Shown: piece after piece, positions 1-7,048 of the stretch
Numbering within the stretch: position 1 is the stretch's first letter
Layout: every line of letters begins with the position of its first letter
NCBI GenBank assembly: GCA_964579855.1
Contig: CAZOIM010000093.1
Coordinates: 1-13,652, forward strand
DNA: 13,652 nucleotides
DNA from: JADGQA01 sp964579855
GTDB lineage: Bacteria; Bacteroidota; Ignavibacteria; UBA10030
Direction: 5' to 3'
Notes under the pieces: model-generated
What the model was told of the DNA's origin: nothing
The model's database searches: none
The model's input: only the letters and a program-made list of their open reading frames with translations
Translations under genes and position numbers: made by a program

Positions 1-201
1 ATGCGCTCCAATTGGCGTTCAAACAACTGCCATCAATTGATCATGAGCACCGAGTATTTCTTCATTCCCGGCAAGTAGTTTGTAATCGACATTCAAATTC
101 GCTAACATAGATATGCGATTTCAAGGATAAACCATCGATAGTAATTCCAAAGTCATCGAACTGGCACTGGAATCGGGCAGGATCAAAGAGTTTTCAAACA
201 G
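1..201. other. Leader region upstream of the phosphatase/lipid-kinase operon; no confident gene
   Basis: No convincing gene is seen. A frame open from 131 ends in TGA at 203-205, overlapping the ATG of the next gene as ATGA, but it has a stop at 128-130 and no start codon. It could be the frameshifted end of an upstream gene or chance. On the - strand a 29-codon ORF runs 108-19 and is unsupported. A weak sigma70-like pair (TTGTAA 80-85, 17-nt spacer, TAACAT 103-108) could drive the + strand operon. Confidence 0.4.
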
Positions 202-660
202 ATGATCGACATATCCAAAATTACTGAATATTTGTACGTGGGCTCGCGAGTCGGGGAGGAGCATGCCGATGAACTTAAGGTGCTCAATTTTAATCTGATC
301 ATCTCCATGATCGGTCAGATGCCACCTGACGAAATCTATACCCTTCCCCCCTTTAAGACACTATGGATTAGGACGTACGACACATTCTTTACACCCATCC
401 CAATCAAGAAATTGCTGGTGGGGGTCGAGGCAGCCTTGCCTGTTATTCAAAACAACGGCAAGGTTTTGGTGTTTTGCATGCAGGGCAAGCGTCGAAGCGT
501 AGCCATGGCAGCCGCCATCCTTATCAGTATGGGAATTAGCAGCGGACAGGCCATCGACTTATTGACTACCGCTCGTGAGGTCGCCGATCCCCGAAGGTGG
601 TATATCCGAAGGCAAATCAAAGCCTTTGAAATGCACTGGAAGAAGAAACAATTGCCATGA
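202..660 (+). CDS. Dual-specificity/tyrosine phosphatase-like protein (cysteine-based phosphatase)
   Basis: A 152-residue cytoplasmic protein with the Cys-based phosphatase signature C-x5-R-S: Cys92, Gly95, Arg98, Ser99, after the hydrophobic strand VLVF. This is the phosphate-binding loop with the nucleophilic Cys. The His that usually precedes the Cys is Phe91. Asp60, in TYDTFFTPI, is the likely general acid. The length fits a minimal dual-specificity phosphatase domain. The loop is rich in basic residues (Lys96, Arg97, Arg98), as in enzymes acting on highly phosphorylated small molecules or lipids. The gene overlaps the lipid kinase by ATGA, and a PAP2 phosphatase follows, so a lipid phosphate or inositol phosphate substrate is as likely as phosphoprotein. 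The start at 202 is the only ATG/GTG/TTG in frame after the stop at 142; its ribosome site (AAAGAG) is weak. The family is fairly sure, the substrate unknown. Confidence 0.85.
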   Translation: MIDISKITEYLYVGSRVGEEHADELKVLNFNLIISMIGQMPPDEIYTLPPFKTLWIRTYDTFFTPIPIKKLLVGVEAALPVIQNNGKVLVFCMQGKRRSVAMAAAILISMGISSGQAIDLLTTAREVADPRRWYIRRQIKAFEMHWKKKQLP

Positions 661-1553
661 AAAAGACGATAAAGACAATTCGTATCATTATTAATCCAGC
701 CTCCGGAACCGAGGAATCTATACTGCCCATCATCAATACTTCCCTGAAAGAAGCTGGCATCAGGTGGGAAGCCTCCATCACCCACGAACCGGGCGATGCG
801 ATTCGGTATGCGAAGGTTGCCGCAAAAGAACGAATCGACGCTCTCGCTGTGTATGGCGGCGACGGGACTGTGATGGAAGCGATCAGCGGGCTGATGGGAT
901 CACACCTTCCTTTGGCTATTTTACCCGGAGGTTCCGCAAACGTCATGGCGACCGAACTCGGCATACCAAACGACCTTAAAGAAGCTTGCAAGCTCTTGAG
1001 TCAAAGCCCGATCAAAACGAAATCCATCGATGTGGGTCAATTCGACAAGCACTATTTCATCTCGGGGATAAGCCTGGGCTTTGGCGCTGATTTGGTGAAG
1101 GGTGCAGATCGTGCGACGAAAAATAGGTTCGGCATTTTTGCCTATTTTCTTTCGGCGATGGCGTCTCTGACAAAAGCGAAGAAGGCAACCTACCATTTAA
1201 CGATCGACGGACTCGAACGCGAAGTCCGGGGATTAACGTGTATTATTGCAAACACCGGGAATATTGGATTTAGCAGCATATCGTTCGACAAGCACATTGA
1301 TGTCAGCGATGGATTCCTGGATGTTGTTGTGCTGCGGAAAGCCAATCTCAGCCTGCTCAAGCTTATCGCAATCACTTTGCTCAAACGCGAACGGCCGGAG
1401 AACTTGGAGCTGGTGGAGCATTGGCAAGGCAAAGATATCAGCGTCTCCGCAAGCCCCAAACAAACGGTTCAGTGTGATGGCGAAGTATTGGACAACAGTC
1501 CTCTTCATATCACGATCGTCCCAGCGGCGATCAATGTAGTCGTTCCCAAATGA
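657..1553 (+). CDS. Diacylglycerol/sphingosine kinase family lipid kinase (YegS/DgkB-like)
   Basis: A 298-residue soluble kinase of the DAGK catalytic family, which transfers phosphate from ATP to a lipid hydroxyl. Seen motifs: NPASG (13-17) in the first strand, the nucleotide-binding GGDGT (67-71), LPGGSAN (89-95), the DGFLDVVVL strand (218-226) and the C-terminal CDGE (263-266) where the chain returns to the N-terminal domain. The length is normal for the YegS/DgkB/LCB5 group. There is no signal peptide or membrane span, so it should act at the inner face of the membrane. The ATG overlaps the phosphatase stop as ATGA, implying translational coupling, and a PAP2 phosphatase begins 13 nt downstream. 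Kinase and phosphatases together suggest interconversion of a lipid and its phosphate. The exact lipid (diacylglycerol, undecaprenol, sphingoid base) cannot be read from sequence. Confidence 0.92.
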   Translation: MKKTIKTIRIIINPASGTEESILPIINTSLKEAGIRWEASITHEPGDAIRYAKVAAKERIDALAVYGGDGTVMEAISGLMGSHLPLAILPGGSANVMATELGIPNDLKEACKLLSQSPIKTKSIDVGQFDKHYFISGISLGFGADLVKGADRATKNRFGIFAYFLSAMASLTKAKKATYHLTIDGLEREVRGLTCIIANTGNIGFSSISFDKHIDVSDGFLDVVVLRKANLSLLKLIAITLLKRERPENLELVEHWQGKDISVSASPKQTVQCDGEVLDNSPLHITIVPAAINVVVPK

Positions 1554-1566
1554 AAGAGGGAAGCTC

Positions 1567-2199
1567 TTGAAGAAACGCCTTGCAGCCTTTTATGTAGTAG
1601 TCCTCGTGGGCATTATTGGATTGACGATCTATGTCGAGGATTATCCGCTCTCCAACTTTGATCTCCATACAACTCAGGAACTTCAGGAACAAAGGGCTTG
1701 GGATCCTACGCTCCTGATGGAACTCATCAGTGTTTTCGGTAGTGGGGCAGGCGCTTCTCTTTCGATCGTCATTGCTTCATCGCTCTTCTTCCTGACCAAG
1801 CGACGGCGGGAAGCGTACTTTACACTCGCCGTCATCATTCCCGATCTCTTCAATATGTTGATCAAGATATTGATCCATCGTCCGAGGCCAACATTGGAGG
1901 ATGCCAGGATACTCTTGAAATTCAGCCAAACTGGTTTTCCCAGCGGGCACGTTGTTCATTATGTTGTATTTTTTGGTTTTCTCTTAAGCGTCATGATCTT
2001 GGATAAGAGTATACCCTCATTGTGGAGAATTGTTATCGGCATCCTCTCCATTTTCCTGATATTCATGGTTTCAATCTCCCGGGTTTATCTCGGCGCTCAT
2101 TGGGCTACGGATGTGATAGGGGGATATCTTTTCGGGTTCCTCTACCTGGGAATATTCCTGAGATTCTATCTCAAAGACGCCAAGTTCAAACATCCATAG
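1567..2199 (+). CDS. PAP2 superfamily membrane phosphatase
   Basis: A 210-residue multi-span membrane protein with all three acid-phosphatase/PAP2 signatures: KX6RP (Lys100, Arg107, Pro108), PSGH (125-128) and SRX5HX3D (Ser161, Arg162, His168, Asp172). His168 is the expected nucleophile and His128 the general acid. Hydrophobic segments lie at about 5-22, 64-76, 84-103, 129-145, 153-165 and 174-192, the usual six-span layout with the active site on the outer face. The family dephosphorylates phosphatidate, phosphatidylglycerophosphate or undecaprenyl pyrophosphate. The start is TTG at 1567, with AGAGGG a few bases upstream; no ATG is available without losing the first span. It is the last gene of the operon with the phosphatase and lipid kinase. 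The specific substrate is undetermined. Confidence 0.92.
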   Translation: MKKRLAAFYVVVLVGIIGLTIYVEDYPLSNFDLHTTQELQEQRAWDPTLLMELISVFGSGAGASLSIVIASSLFFLTKRRREAYFTLAVIIPDLFNMLIKILIHRPRPTLEDARILLKFSQTGFPSGHVVHYVVFFGFLLSVMILDKSIPSLWRIVIGILSIFLIFMVSISRVYLGAHWATDVIGGYLFGFLYLGIFLRFYLKDAKFKHP

Positions 2200-2366
2200 C
2201 CTGCGTGCTTTCAGCAGAGAATTTGAAAAAAACGTTTCTGTCTCATCGGAACTGCACCTGTCGAATTCTCAACTTCGCTCCGTTGAATTTGCAGAATTAC
2301 TTCCGTTGGAAGGGTCAAAGATTAAGAAGAGGACAGCAGCTACGACGACTCAATGTATTGCTGGGA
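2200..2366. other. Spacer between convergent PAP2 and ppx genes
   Basis: The two operons end facing each other across 167 nt. A short perfect hairpin lies at 2300-2312 (CTTCC, 3-nt loop, GGAAG) but has no T run on either side. On the - strand a seven-T run lies at about 2225-2231 without a clear stem before it. No standard rho-independent terminator and no coding potential were seen. Confidence 0.4.
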
Positions 2367-3923
2367 TCAGGACCGTGATGTCAATCGAACGGTTGCCCGA
2401 AATGTTTCCTCGAAGAGTTGTTTCTTGCGATCTGCGCCCCACAGTTCAAGTTCGATGGGACGGCGGCCCCTCCGTTGCAACGTAATACTCACTTTTTTTC
2501 CCGATACTCTACACCGTAGGTCTCTGATCGCAGAGGAATGAGTACGATCGAGGCCGTCGGCGATTCTGAGTATCGATGCGAGCTTGCAGACAATCTTCTG
2601 ATCATCGGGGTTCAACCTGCGATAGCCCTCGTGTTTGATCTTCGGATGGCTCTTTCGGTGGTAGCGAGCGACATTTGCGATGATTTCTTTTTCGTTCTCT
2701 GTAAATCCCAGCAACTCGGAATTGCGGATCAGGTAGTAGGAATGCCGGTGGTGCTGGGCGTGTGAAACGAAGAGGCCGATTTCGTGCAACAGCGCTGCCG
2801 CCTCAAGATATTCCCTTTCCTGAAACCCCAATTTGTGCAGAGCGATTGTTTGATCGAAGATTCTCAATGCGAGTTTTGCGACTTGCTGCGAATGCCCTTT
2901 TTCGAAATGCAGGCTCTCTGCAAGATGCCGAACATTCGAGTAGCGGAGATCATCGAGATGATTGGAACGTTTTTTGCGATGGAGTTTCTCGATCGTGTCG
3001 AGGATGATTCCCTCGCGCAGCGCGAATTCCGATACAGTCATCCTCTTGATGCCCAGTTCCTGAAAGATCTGTTCCAGTATGATAGCACCCGCAACAATGA
3101 TATCTGCCCGTGCGGGGTCCAATCCATCAATTTTTACACGGTCCTCCGGACGTTCCGCCCCGAGTATGCTTTCCACCGTTTCGAACAATTCATCCCGGGA
3201 GAAGGTGAAATTATTCAGAGAACTGTCCTCATCTTCGTCGCGGTGACGTCGGATGATACCGGCGATATTCATGATCGTTCCGGATGTTCCGACAACCACA
3301 TCGTAGTGTTCCTTTTTGACCGAGCGACGGATGGGGTTGAGCATACCCCGGACATATTTTTGGCATTCCCGGATTGACTTCGCCGACGTCTTTTTTCCTT
3401 CAAAGAAGCGCTGGGTCAATCGGACAGCACCAATTTTCAGACTATTGCTGTAGAGAATTCTCCGATGGTGTCCGACCAGGAATTCCGTACTTCCACCCCC
3501 GATATCAACCATCAAATGCGTTTTCTTGAACACCGGCAGGGCCTGGAGAACGCCCAGGTGAATGAGCCGAGCCTCTTCAAATCCGGATGCTATTTCGAGA
3601 CTAATTCCGGTTTCGGATCTGACGCGGCGGATGAACTCATCCTGGTTCAGCGCCTCTCGAACGGCACTTGTTGCCACTGCACGAATGGGTGCACGGAGGG
3701 AATCGGCGATGATTTGAAACCGATGGAGTGTCTGAAGAGCCCGGTCCATGGCGCCTTCAGAAAGGTATTTCATGTCGGTGGAGCCGGAGCCAAGACGTAC
3801 CATTTCCTTTTCCCGGTCGAGCACTTTGAACCGACCGGAATCGGGAATTGCTTCTGCGATAACCAAATGGATGGAATTGGTTCCGACGTCAATTGCGGCG
3901 AGGTTTTTCTTCTGTGTCTCCAT
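2367..3923 (-). CDS. ppx: Ppx/GppA exopolyphosphatase with C-terminal HD domain
   Basis: A 518-residue protein of the Ppx/GppA family, which removes terminal phosphate from polyphosphate and/or hydrolyses pppGpp. The N-terminal ASKHA-fold domain shows the first phosphate motif DVGTNS (12-17), SGFEEARLI (113-121) holding the presumed catalytic Glu, and the second phosphate motif DIGGGSTE (140-147). From about 321 a C-terminal HD-type helical domain follows, with His344, the HE pair at 380-381 (Glu replaces Asp, as in E. coli Ppx/GppA), HHRHS (391-395) and ADGLDR (455-460). The length matches the long Ppx form. It is the last gene of the polyphosphate cluster, and its start overlaps the preceding kinase-like gene by 35 nt; no other start exists before the first motif. 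The neighbouring PPK2 and CHAD genes favour polyphosphate as substrate over pppGpp, by inference. Confidence 0.93.
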   Translation of the reverse strand: METQKKNLAAIDVGTNSIHLVIAEAIPDSGRFKVLDREKEMVRLGSGSTDMKYLSEGAMDRALQTLHRFQIIADSLRAPIRAVATSAVREALNQDEFIRRVRSETGISLEIASGFEEARLIHLGVLQALPVFKKTHLMVDIGGGSTEFLVGHHRRILYSNSLKIGAVRLTQRFFEGKKTSAKSIRECQKYVRGMLNPIRRSVKKEHYDVVVGTSGTIMNIAGIIRRHRDEDEDSSLNNFTFSRDELFETVESILGAERPEDRVKIDGLDPARADIIVAGAIILEQIFQELGIKRMTVSEFALREGIILDTIEKLHRKKRSNHLDDLRYSNVRHLAESLHFEKGHSQQVAKLALRIFDQTIALHKLGFQEREYLEAAALLHEIGLFVSHAQHHRHSYYLIRNSELLGFTENEKEIIANVARYHRKSHPKIKHEGYRRLNPDDQKIVCKLASILRIADGLDRTHSSAIRDLRCRVSGKKVSITLQRRGRRPIELELWGADRKKQLFEETFRATVRLTSRS

Positions 3924-4650
3924 CTTCCAATACTGCGAGAATTCCCTGTTTCAGGGTGCGGTTGATTTCTTCGAAACTTTTTGAAGCATCGACAACTTGA
4001 AATCCGAATTCCGATGTCATCTTGTCGAATTCCTTCAGCAAGGCCTTTTGGTACTCGATGAAGCTGTCGTAGACATCTTCACCGAGATGCAAGTCCATGC
4101 CGGATTCCCAGTAGTCCATACCTTCGCCGGATTGGTCTTCCCAGTATCGTCGATTCAGGTTTTGACTGTTGATCACACGGGGTATGAGATTCTCGATACT
4201 GATATTCATGTAAAAGACTGCATCCGGCTCGAGCGCGAATCCAAACACTTTCCTAATCCACTGGCGATCTGCGCCCCGTACGGCCGAGCGTGCAAACGCT
4301 GTATAGCTATAGCGGTCTGCAAGCACTACGAATCCTGACCTGAGAGCAGGGATGATTTCGTGTTCGAGACGGTCCGCGAAATCGGCAGCGTATAACAAAT
4401 TGTAAGTATTGACGTTGAGGGTGTGCCCTGATTTCGCCTCATCAATGGCCTTTCCCATCAGAGGCGATCGCGTCCAGCCGGTAGTCGCCACACCGAAGCC
4501 TTTTATTTCGAGCCACTTTCTCAAGTCCTCGATCTGGGTAGAGCGACCGACTCCATCAGTCCCTTCGATAACGATGAGTTTACCGCTGATGTCACTCGAT
4601 TCGACGTAGGGTAGTCCAAACCCGGAAAACATCTTTTTCTTAGGCGACAT
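3889..4650 (-). CDS. Thymidylate-kinase-like P-loop protein, Walker A Lys replaced by Arg
   Basis: A 253-residue protein of the thymidylate kinase fold and paralogue of the gene directly upstream. The P-loop reads GTDGVGRST (30-38), so the Walker A Lys is Arg36, encoded CGC. DRYSYTAFARSAVRG (112-126) corresponds to the family DRY region. The dTMP-binding TREPGG motif is absent; TGWTRSPLM (57-65) stands in its place. The lid region carries ESGMDL..GED...SF, shared with the paralogue. At 253 residues it is longer than typical Tmk (about 210), with extra N- and C-terminal tails. A good ribosome site (AAGGAG, 7-nt spacing) precedes the ATG, which lies inside the end of the upstream gene (11-nt overlap). 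Its place between SixA/CHAD and Ppx suggests a polyphosphate-linked role. Low catalytic activity or a regulatory partner role is possible; true dTMP kinase function is doubtful. Confidence 0.85.
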   Translation of the reverse strand: MSPKKKMFSGFGLPYVESSDISGKLIVIEGTDGVGRSTQIEDLRKWLEIKGFGVATTGWTRSPLMGKAIDEAKSGHTLNVNTYNLLYAADFADRLEHEIIPALRSGFVVLADRYSYTAFARSAVRGADRQWIRKVFGFALEPDAVFYMNISIENLIPRVINSQNLNRRYWEDQSGEGMDYWESGMDLHLGEDVYDSFIEYQKALLKEFDKMTSEFGFQVVDASKSFEEINRTLKQGILAVLEDGDTEEKPRRN

Positions 4651-5353
4651 AGACGTTCTCCTTCTTCTGCAGGTAGGGGGCGGGCTTATATTCCTTCAGT
4701 TTATCCTTCACAATTTCCCTGATTTGCTCCTGTTGTTTTCGTATCGATTGAGTCGCGTCGATGACCGTCAAATGGTATTCCTCGGCGATTCTGTCATACT
4801 CTTCCAGTATTTTTGATTGGAAGAGGCGAAAACTTTCGCGGGGATCCTCGCTCAATCCTAGATCCATCCCGGCCTCGTGAAACTTCAGCTCGACGCGTCC
4901 ATTCAGGATTCGTTTGAGCGAGACCTCAATGGGCACCTTGAAGTATAACGCAATATCAGGGCGCACGGTGAAGCCGTACATATTCCTCACCCACTCAGGA
5001 TGAACCCCACGGACAACATCCCGTGCAAAGGCAGTATACGCATACCTGTCTGCACAGACGATCATGCCGGCTTTGAGAGGCGGAATGATAAGATGAGCCA
5101 GACGGTCCGCAAAATCGGTCGCATGCAGGATGCTGAATGTCGTTGGCGTCAGGAGATTCTTTCTCTTACCCCGCTTGATAGTCTCATTGACCAGAGCCGA
5201 TGAATTCCACTCTGTGAAGAAAACCCTGTACTTCGAATTCAGCAGCCACTTGTGGAGCAACTGCAATTGCGTGGACTTGCCGGAGCCGTCGATACCTTCG
5301 ACAACGATAAGCATTCCCGGATAGGGATGAGGCTGATCAAAGAGTCTTACCAT
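4640..5353 (-). CDS. Thymidylate-kinase-like P-loop kinase (canonical Walker A)
   Basis: A 237-residue P-loop kinase of the thymidylate kinase fold. The Walker A is canonical, GIDGSGKST (20-28), followed by DRYAYTAFARDVVRG (102-116). As in its downstream paralogue, the TREPGG dTMP motif is missing: TEWNSSALV (47-55) occupies it. The helical stretch HATDFADRL (77-85) and lid segment EAGMDLGLSED (160-170) are shared with the paralogue (AADFADRL, ESGMDLHLGED). The two adjacent genes therefore come from duplication or form a matched pair. ATG at 5353 has AAGGA at 6-nt-class spacing and follows the SixA stop by 15 nt. The family normally makes dTDP from dTMP. The motif changes and the polyphosphate neighbours suggest a different nucleotide or phosphate substrate, but that is inference. 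Confidence 0.87.
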   Translation of the reverse strand: MVRLFDQPHPYPGMLIVVEGIDGSGKSTQLQLLHKWLLNSKYRVFFTEWNSSALVNETIKRGKRKNLLTPTTFSILHATDFADRLAHLIIPPLKAGMIVCADRYAYTAFARDVVRGVHPEWVRNMYGFTVRPDIALYFKVPIEVSLKRILNGRVELKFHEAGMDLGLSEDPRESFRLFQSKILEEYDRIAEEYHLTVIDATQSIRKQQEQIREIVKDKLKEYKPAPYLQKKENVYVA

Positions 5354-5368
5354 ACCTGTTCCTTGTTG

Positions 5369-5863
5369 TTAAGCAAGAGCCCGCAAGTGTTTCGGCTGCA
5401 GATGCCATAGCAGCGTGCCTCTGCTTTTTTGGGAGAGAGAAGGGATTTCGATAGCACAAATGGCTCCTTTTTTGAATTCTACAATGGACTCGTTCGAACC
5501 TAACAGCGCAGACGCGAGGTAACCAAGGTCCGGTTGATGTCCCACCAGCATGATGCTCTTCAAACCCTTGTATTTTGTGAGGAACGAAAGGACATTCTTC
5601 AGTGAACTTCCCGGAGCCAACTCTTTGCAAATTTCAAGCTTATCTTCAGCTCCCAGAGTACGTGCGACAATCCTGGCAGTTTCATGCGCTCGTATCAAAG
5701 GACTCGAAATTATTGCGTCGATATCATCAACAATATTCGCTATTCCCCTGGCGGCTTTCGACATCCGTTCCTTCCCGTCCTCGGTCAACGGGCGGTCATC
5801 ATTGGGATAACTCGCTGTTCCACGCTCGACTGCAACCGCATGTCGTATCAAATAGATTATCAT
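5369..5863 (-). CDS. sixA: SixA-type phosphohistidine phosphatase (histidine phosphatase superfamily)
   Basis: A 164-residue compact histidine phosphatase. The N-terminal LIRHA holds Arg7 and the nucleophilic His8. Arg58 in SSPLIRAHETA (53-63) and His109 in VGHQPDL (107-113) complete the phosphate pocket. Length and the lack of extra helices match SixA rather than phosphoglycerate mutases. Known SixA proteins dephosphorylate phosphohistidine on signalling or phosphotransfer proteins; SixA-like genes are also found next to CHAD/polyphosphate genes. It starts with ATG 14 nt after the second CHAD frame (AAGGAA upstream) and ends 15 nt before the next gene, so it is within the operon. A target such as a phosphohistidine in a neighbouring polyphosphate enzyme is possible but unproven. 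Confidence 0.9.
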   Translation of the reverse strand: MIIYLIRHAVAVERGTASYPNDDRPLTEDGKERMSKAARGIANIVDDIDAIISSPLIRAHETARIVARTLGAEDKLEICKELAPGSSLKNVLSFLTKYKGLKSIMLVGHQPDLGYLASALLGSNESIVEFKKGAICAIEIPSLSQKSRGTLLWHLQPKHLRALA

Positions 5864-5877
5864 ATCCGCGGCATTCC

Positions 5878-6375
5878 TTATGGGGGAACCATCATTGATT
5901 GAAGGACTTTCCCTTTGAAATTCTCACGACGCCAGCGTTCCAGGATCGCGGACATTTCAGCAAAAAGCGAACGCCGGAACGCGAATTGCTCCTGGATCAT
6001 CTTCACAATCGCCCCGGTAGGCATTGTTTCGCCGGGTTTGGAGATTGTCCTATTGTAGAGCCGCATCTCCCGGAGGTAATCCTGCAGTTTTGGCGCGTTA
6101 ACATCGCAGTCGTGTATCCTACCCATAGCGTCGAGAATGCGTTTGACTTCCTCCAGACAAGTTCTGAAATCTTCCCCAAAGGCGACCTCGAACACCTCCA
6201 TTGCGTAGCGAAGCGTTTTTCCCGCCAACCGCATGCGATGCAACTCTTGTTTCAATCGTGGATGGGCGATGACCCGATCCTGCCGCCTAAGGAACTCATC
6301 GAACATCAACGGAATCAATACCCGGGCATTTTCATGCAAGCTTCTGTTTGGCTTTATGCGGCAACCTTTGGCCAC
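5878..6375 (-). CDS. CHAD domain, C-terminal half (second reading frame)
   Basis: A 165-residue frame carrying the second half of a CHAD domain. CHAD is an all-helical fold of two four-helix bundles with conserved His/Arg/Lys that binds polyphosphate. The repeat signature is ELHRMRLAGKTLRYAMEVF (44-62: His46, Arg49, Lys53, Arg56, Tyr57, Glu60), then RIHDCDV (86-92). It lacks the first bundle, which is encoded just upstream in another frame. The GTG at 6375 has no ribosome site. The frame is open further back to a stop at 6397-6399, so it overlaps the end of the upstream frame. Joining the frames at the CTT-TAG of the upstream gene gives one CHAD protein of about 325 residues, a normal length. 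Whether this is a programmed +1 frameshift, coupled translation of two chains, or a mutation or read error cannot be decided here. Confidence 0.8.
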   Translation of the reverse strand: MAKGCRIKPNRSLHENARVLIPLMFDEFLRRQDRVIAHPRLKQELHRMRLAGKTLRYAMEVFEVAFGEDFRTCLEEVKRILDAMGRIHDCDVNAPKLQDYLREMRLYNRTISKPGETMPTGAIVKMIQEQFAFRRSLFAEMSAILERWRRENFKGKVLQSMMVPP

Positions 6376-6382
6376 GACAATT

Positions 6383-6856
6383 CTAAAGAGATTCTCTCAG
6401 AAGCTGACTGAACGAATCGGCATAGCGCGTTCGCTGCAAACTGCGAAGGTCTGCATACAGCCGATTCCGAAGGGACATTCGCCTGTTCCGTTCACGCGCA
6501 AGGAGCAGGTCAACACTCTTGGCTTCCCGCTGAGTCAGCAACTCCCTTTTCGCGACAAGCAGTTCAATGAAGACATCAAGTTCACGAACGGCCCCCAGCG
6601 CTCGAATGAGATGCCGGAGTCTTTCGTCCTGACGTTTGAATTTCTTCCTTGGAAAGCATTCTCTGAACATGCGCAGAATTGCCCGCAACCTCCGGGCAGC
6701 AACGCGCATGTCGTGAGACGCTTCAAGATCCTCCCCTTTGATTGTGCTTTGTTCGTACGAGAAAGTCTCCTGAAAACGTGTGAGCGCAATCTTGTGCAGA
6801 CACGTTTTCAGGTTTTCGCTTGGATCAAGATCGACTATTTTCCATGGTCTCGCCAT
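6383..6856 (-). CDS. CHAD domain, N-terminal half (first reading frame)
   Basis: A 157-residue frame with the first half of a CHAD polyphosphate-binding domain. The signature SHDMRVAARRLRAILRMF (47-64: His48, Arg51, Arg55, Arg56, Arg58) is followed by LGAVRELDVFI (87-97), the same pattern as in the second frame, so the two frames are the internal repeats of one fold. Basic residues in the signature line the polyphosphate channel in characterised CHAD proteins. ATG at 6856 has AGGA at 6-nt spacing, a sound start. The frame stops at TAG (6383-6385) directly after CTT, with the second CHAD frame shifted by +1. It is the first gene after a 192-nt gap below PPK2, so it may open its own transcript. 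Confidence 0.85.
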   Translation of the reverse strand: MARPWKIVDLDPSENLKTCLHKIALTRFQETFSYEQSTIKGEDLEASHDMRVAARRLRAILRMFRECFPRKKFKRQDERLRHLIRALGAVRELDVFIELLVAKRELLTQREAKSVDLLLARERNRRMSLRNRLYADLRSLQRTRYADSFSQLLRESL

Positions 6857-7048
6857 TGAGAATCCTGGTCTTCTCTGTTGAGGCTGTTGAACGGCGGGAG
6901 ATGCGCCATCAAGTACTCCTGGGCTTACAGAAATCCGTGCTTTACTCGTTGAAATTATCTGATATGGACAACGATAGCAACAGCCAGAGCAGACTTAACA
7001 AATCCTTAACATGTGATTGTCATCAGATTTCACTTCGGTTGACGCCGG
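6857..7048 (-). promoter_or_regulatory. Putative control region of the CHAD-sixA-kinase-ppx operon with Pho-box-like repeat
   Basis: This 192-nt gap on the operon strand holds no gene. It contains a perfect 7-bp direct repeat CTTAACA (6994-7000 and 7005-7011, + strand reading) with an 11-bp period, the spacing of PhoB/PhoP boxes. On the operon strand it reads TGTTAAG-N4-TGTTAAG. A weak -10-like GATAAT lies downstream at 6959-6954, with TTGCTA at 6980-6975 as a poorly spaced (15 nt) -35. A phosphate-responsive promoter here is an inference. Confidence 0.35.

Noticed and set aside
131..205. Possible C-terminal end of an upstream gene overlapping the phosphatase start as ATGA
   Set aside because: The frame is closed by TAA at 128-130 and has no start. 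It is too short to support without the upstream sequence.
2538..3965. Several + strand ORFs of 75-197 codons inside ppx
   Set aside because: They are antisense to a gene with clear Ppx/GppA and HD motifs. Their translations show no domain, signal or repeat.
5899..6859. Two long + strand ORFs (170 and 208 codons) opposite the CHAD frames
   Set aside because: The - strand frames carry both CHAD signatures and a good ribosome site. The + frames have unstructured composition and no ribosome site.
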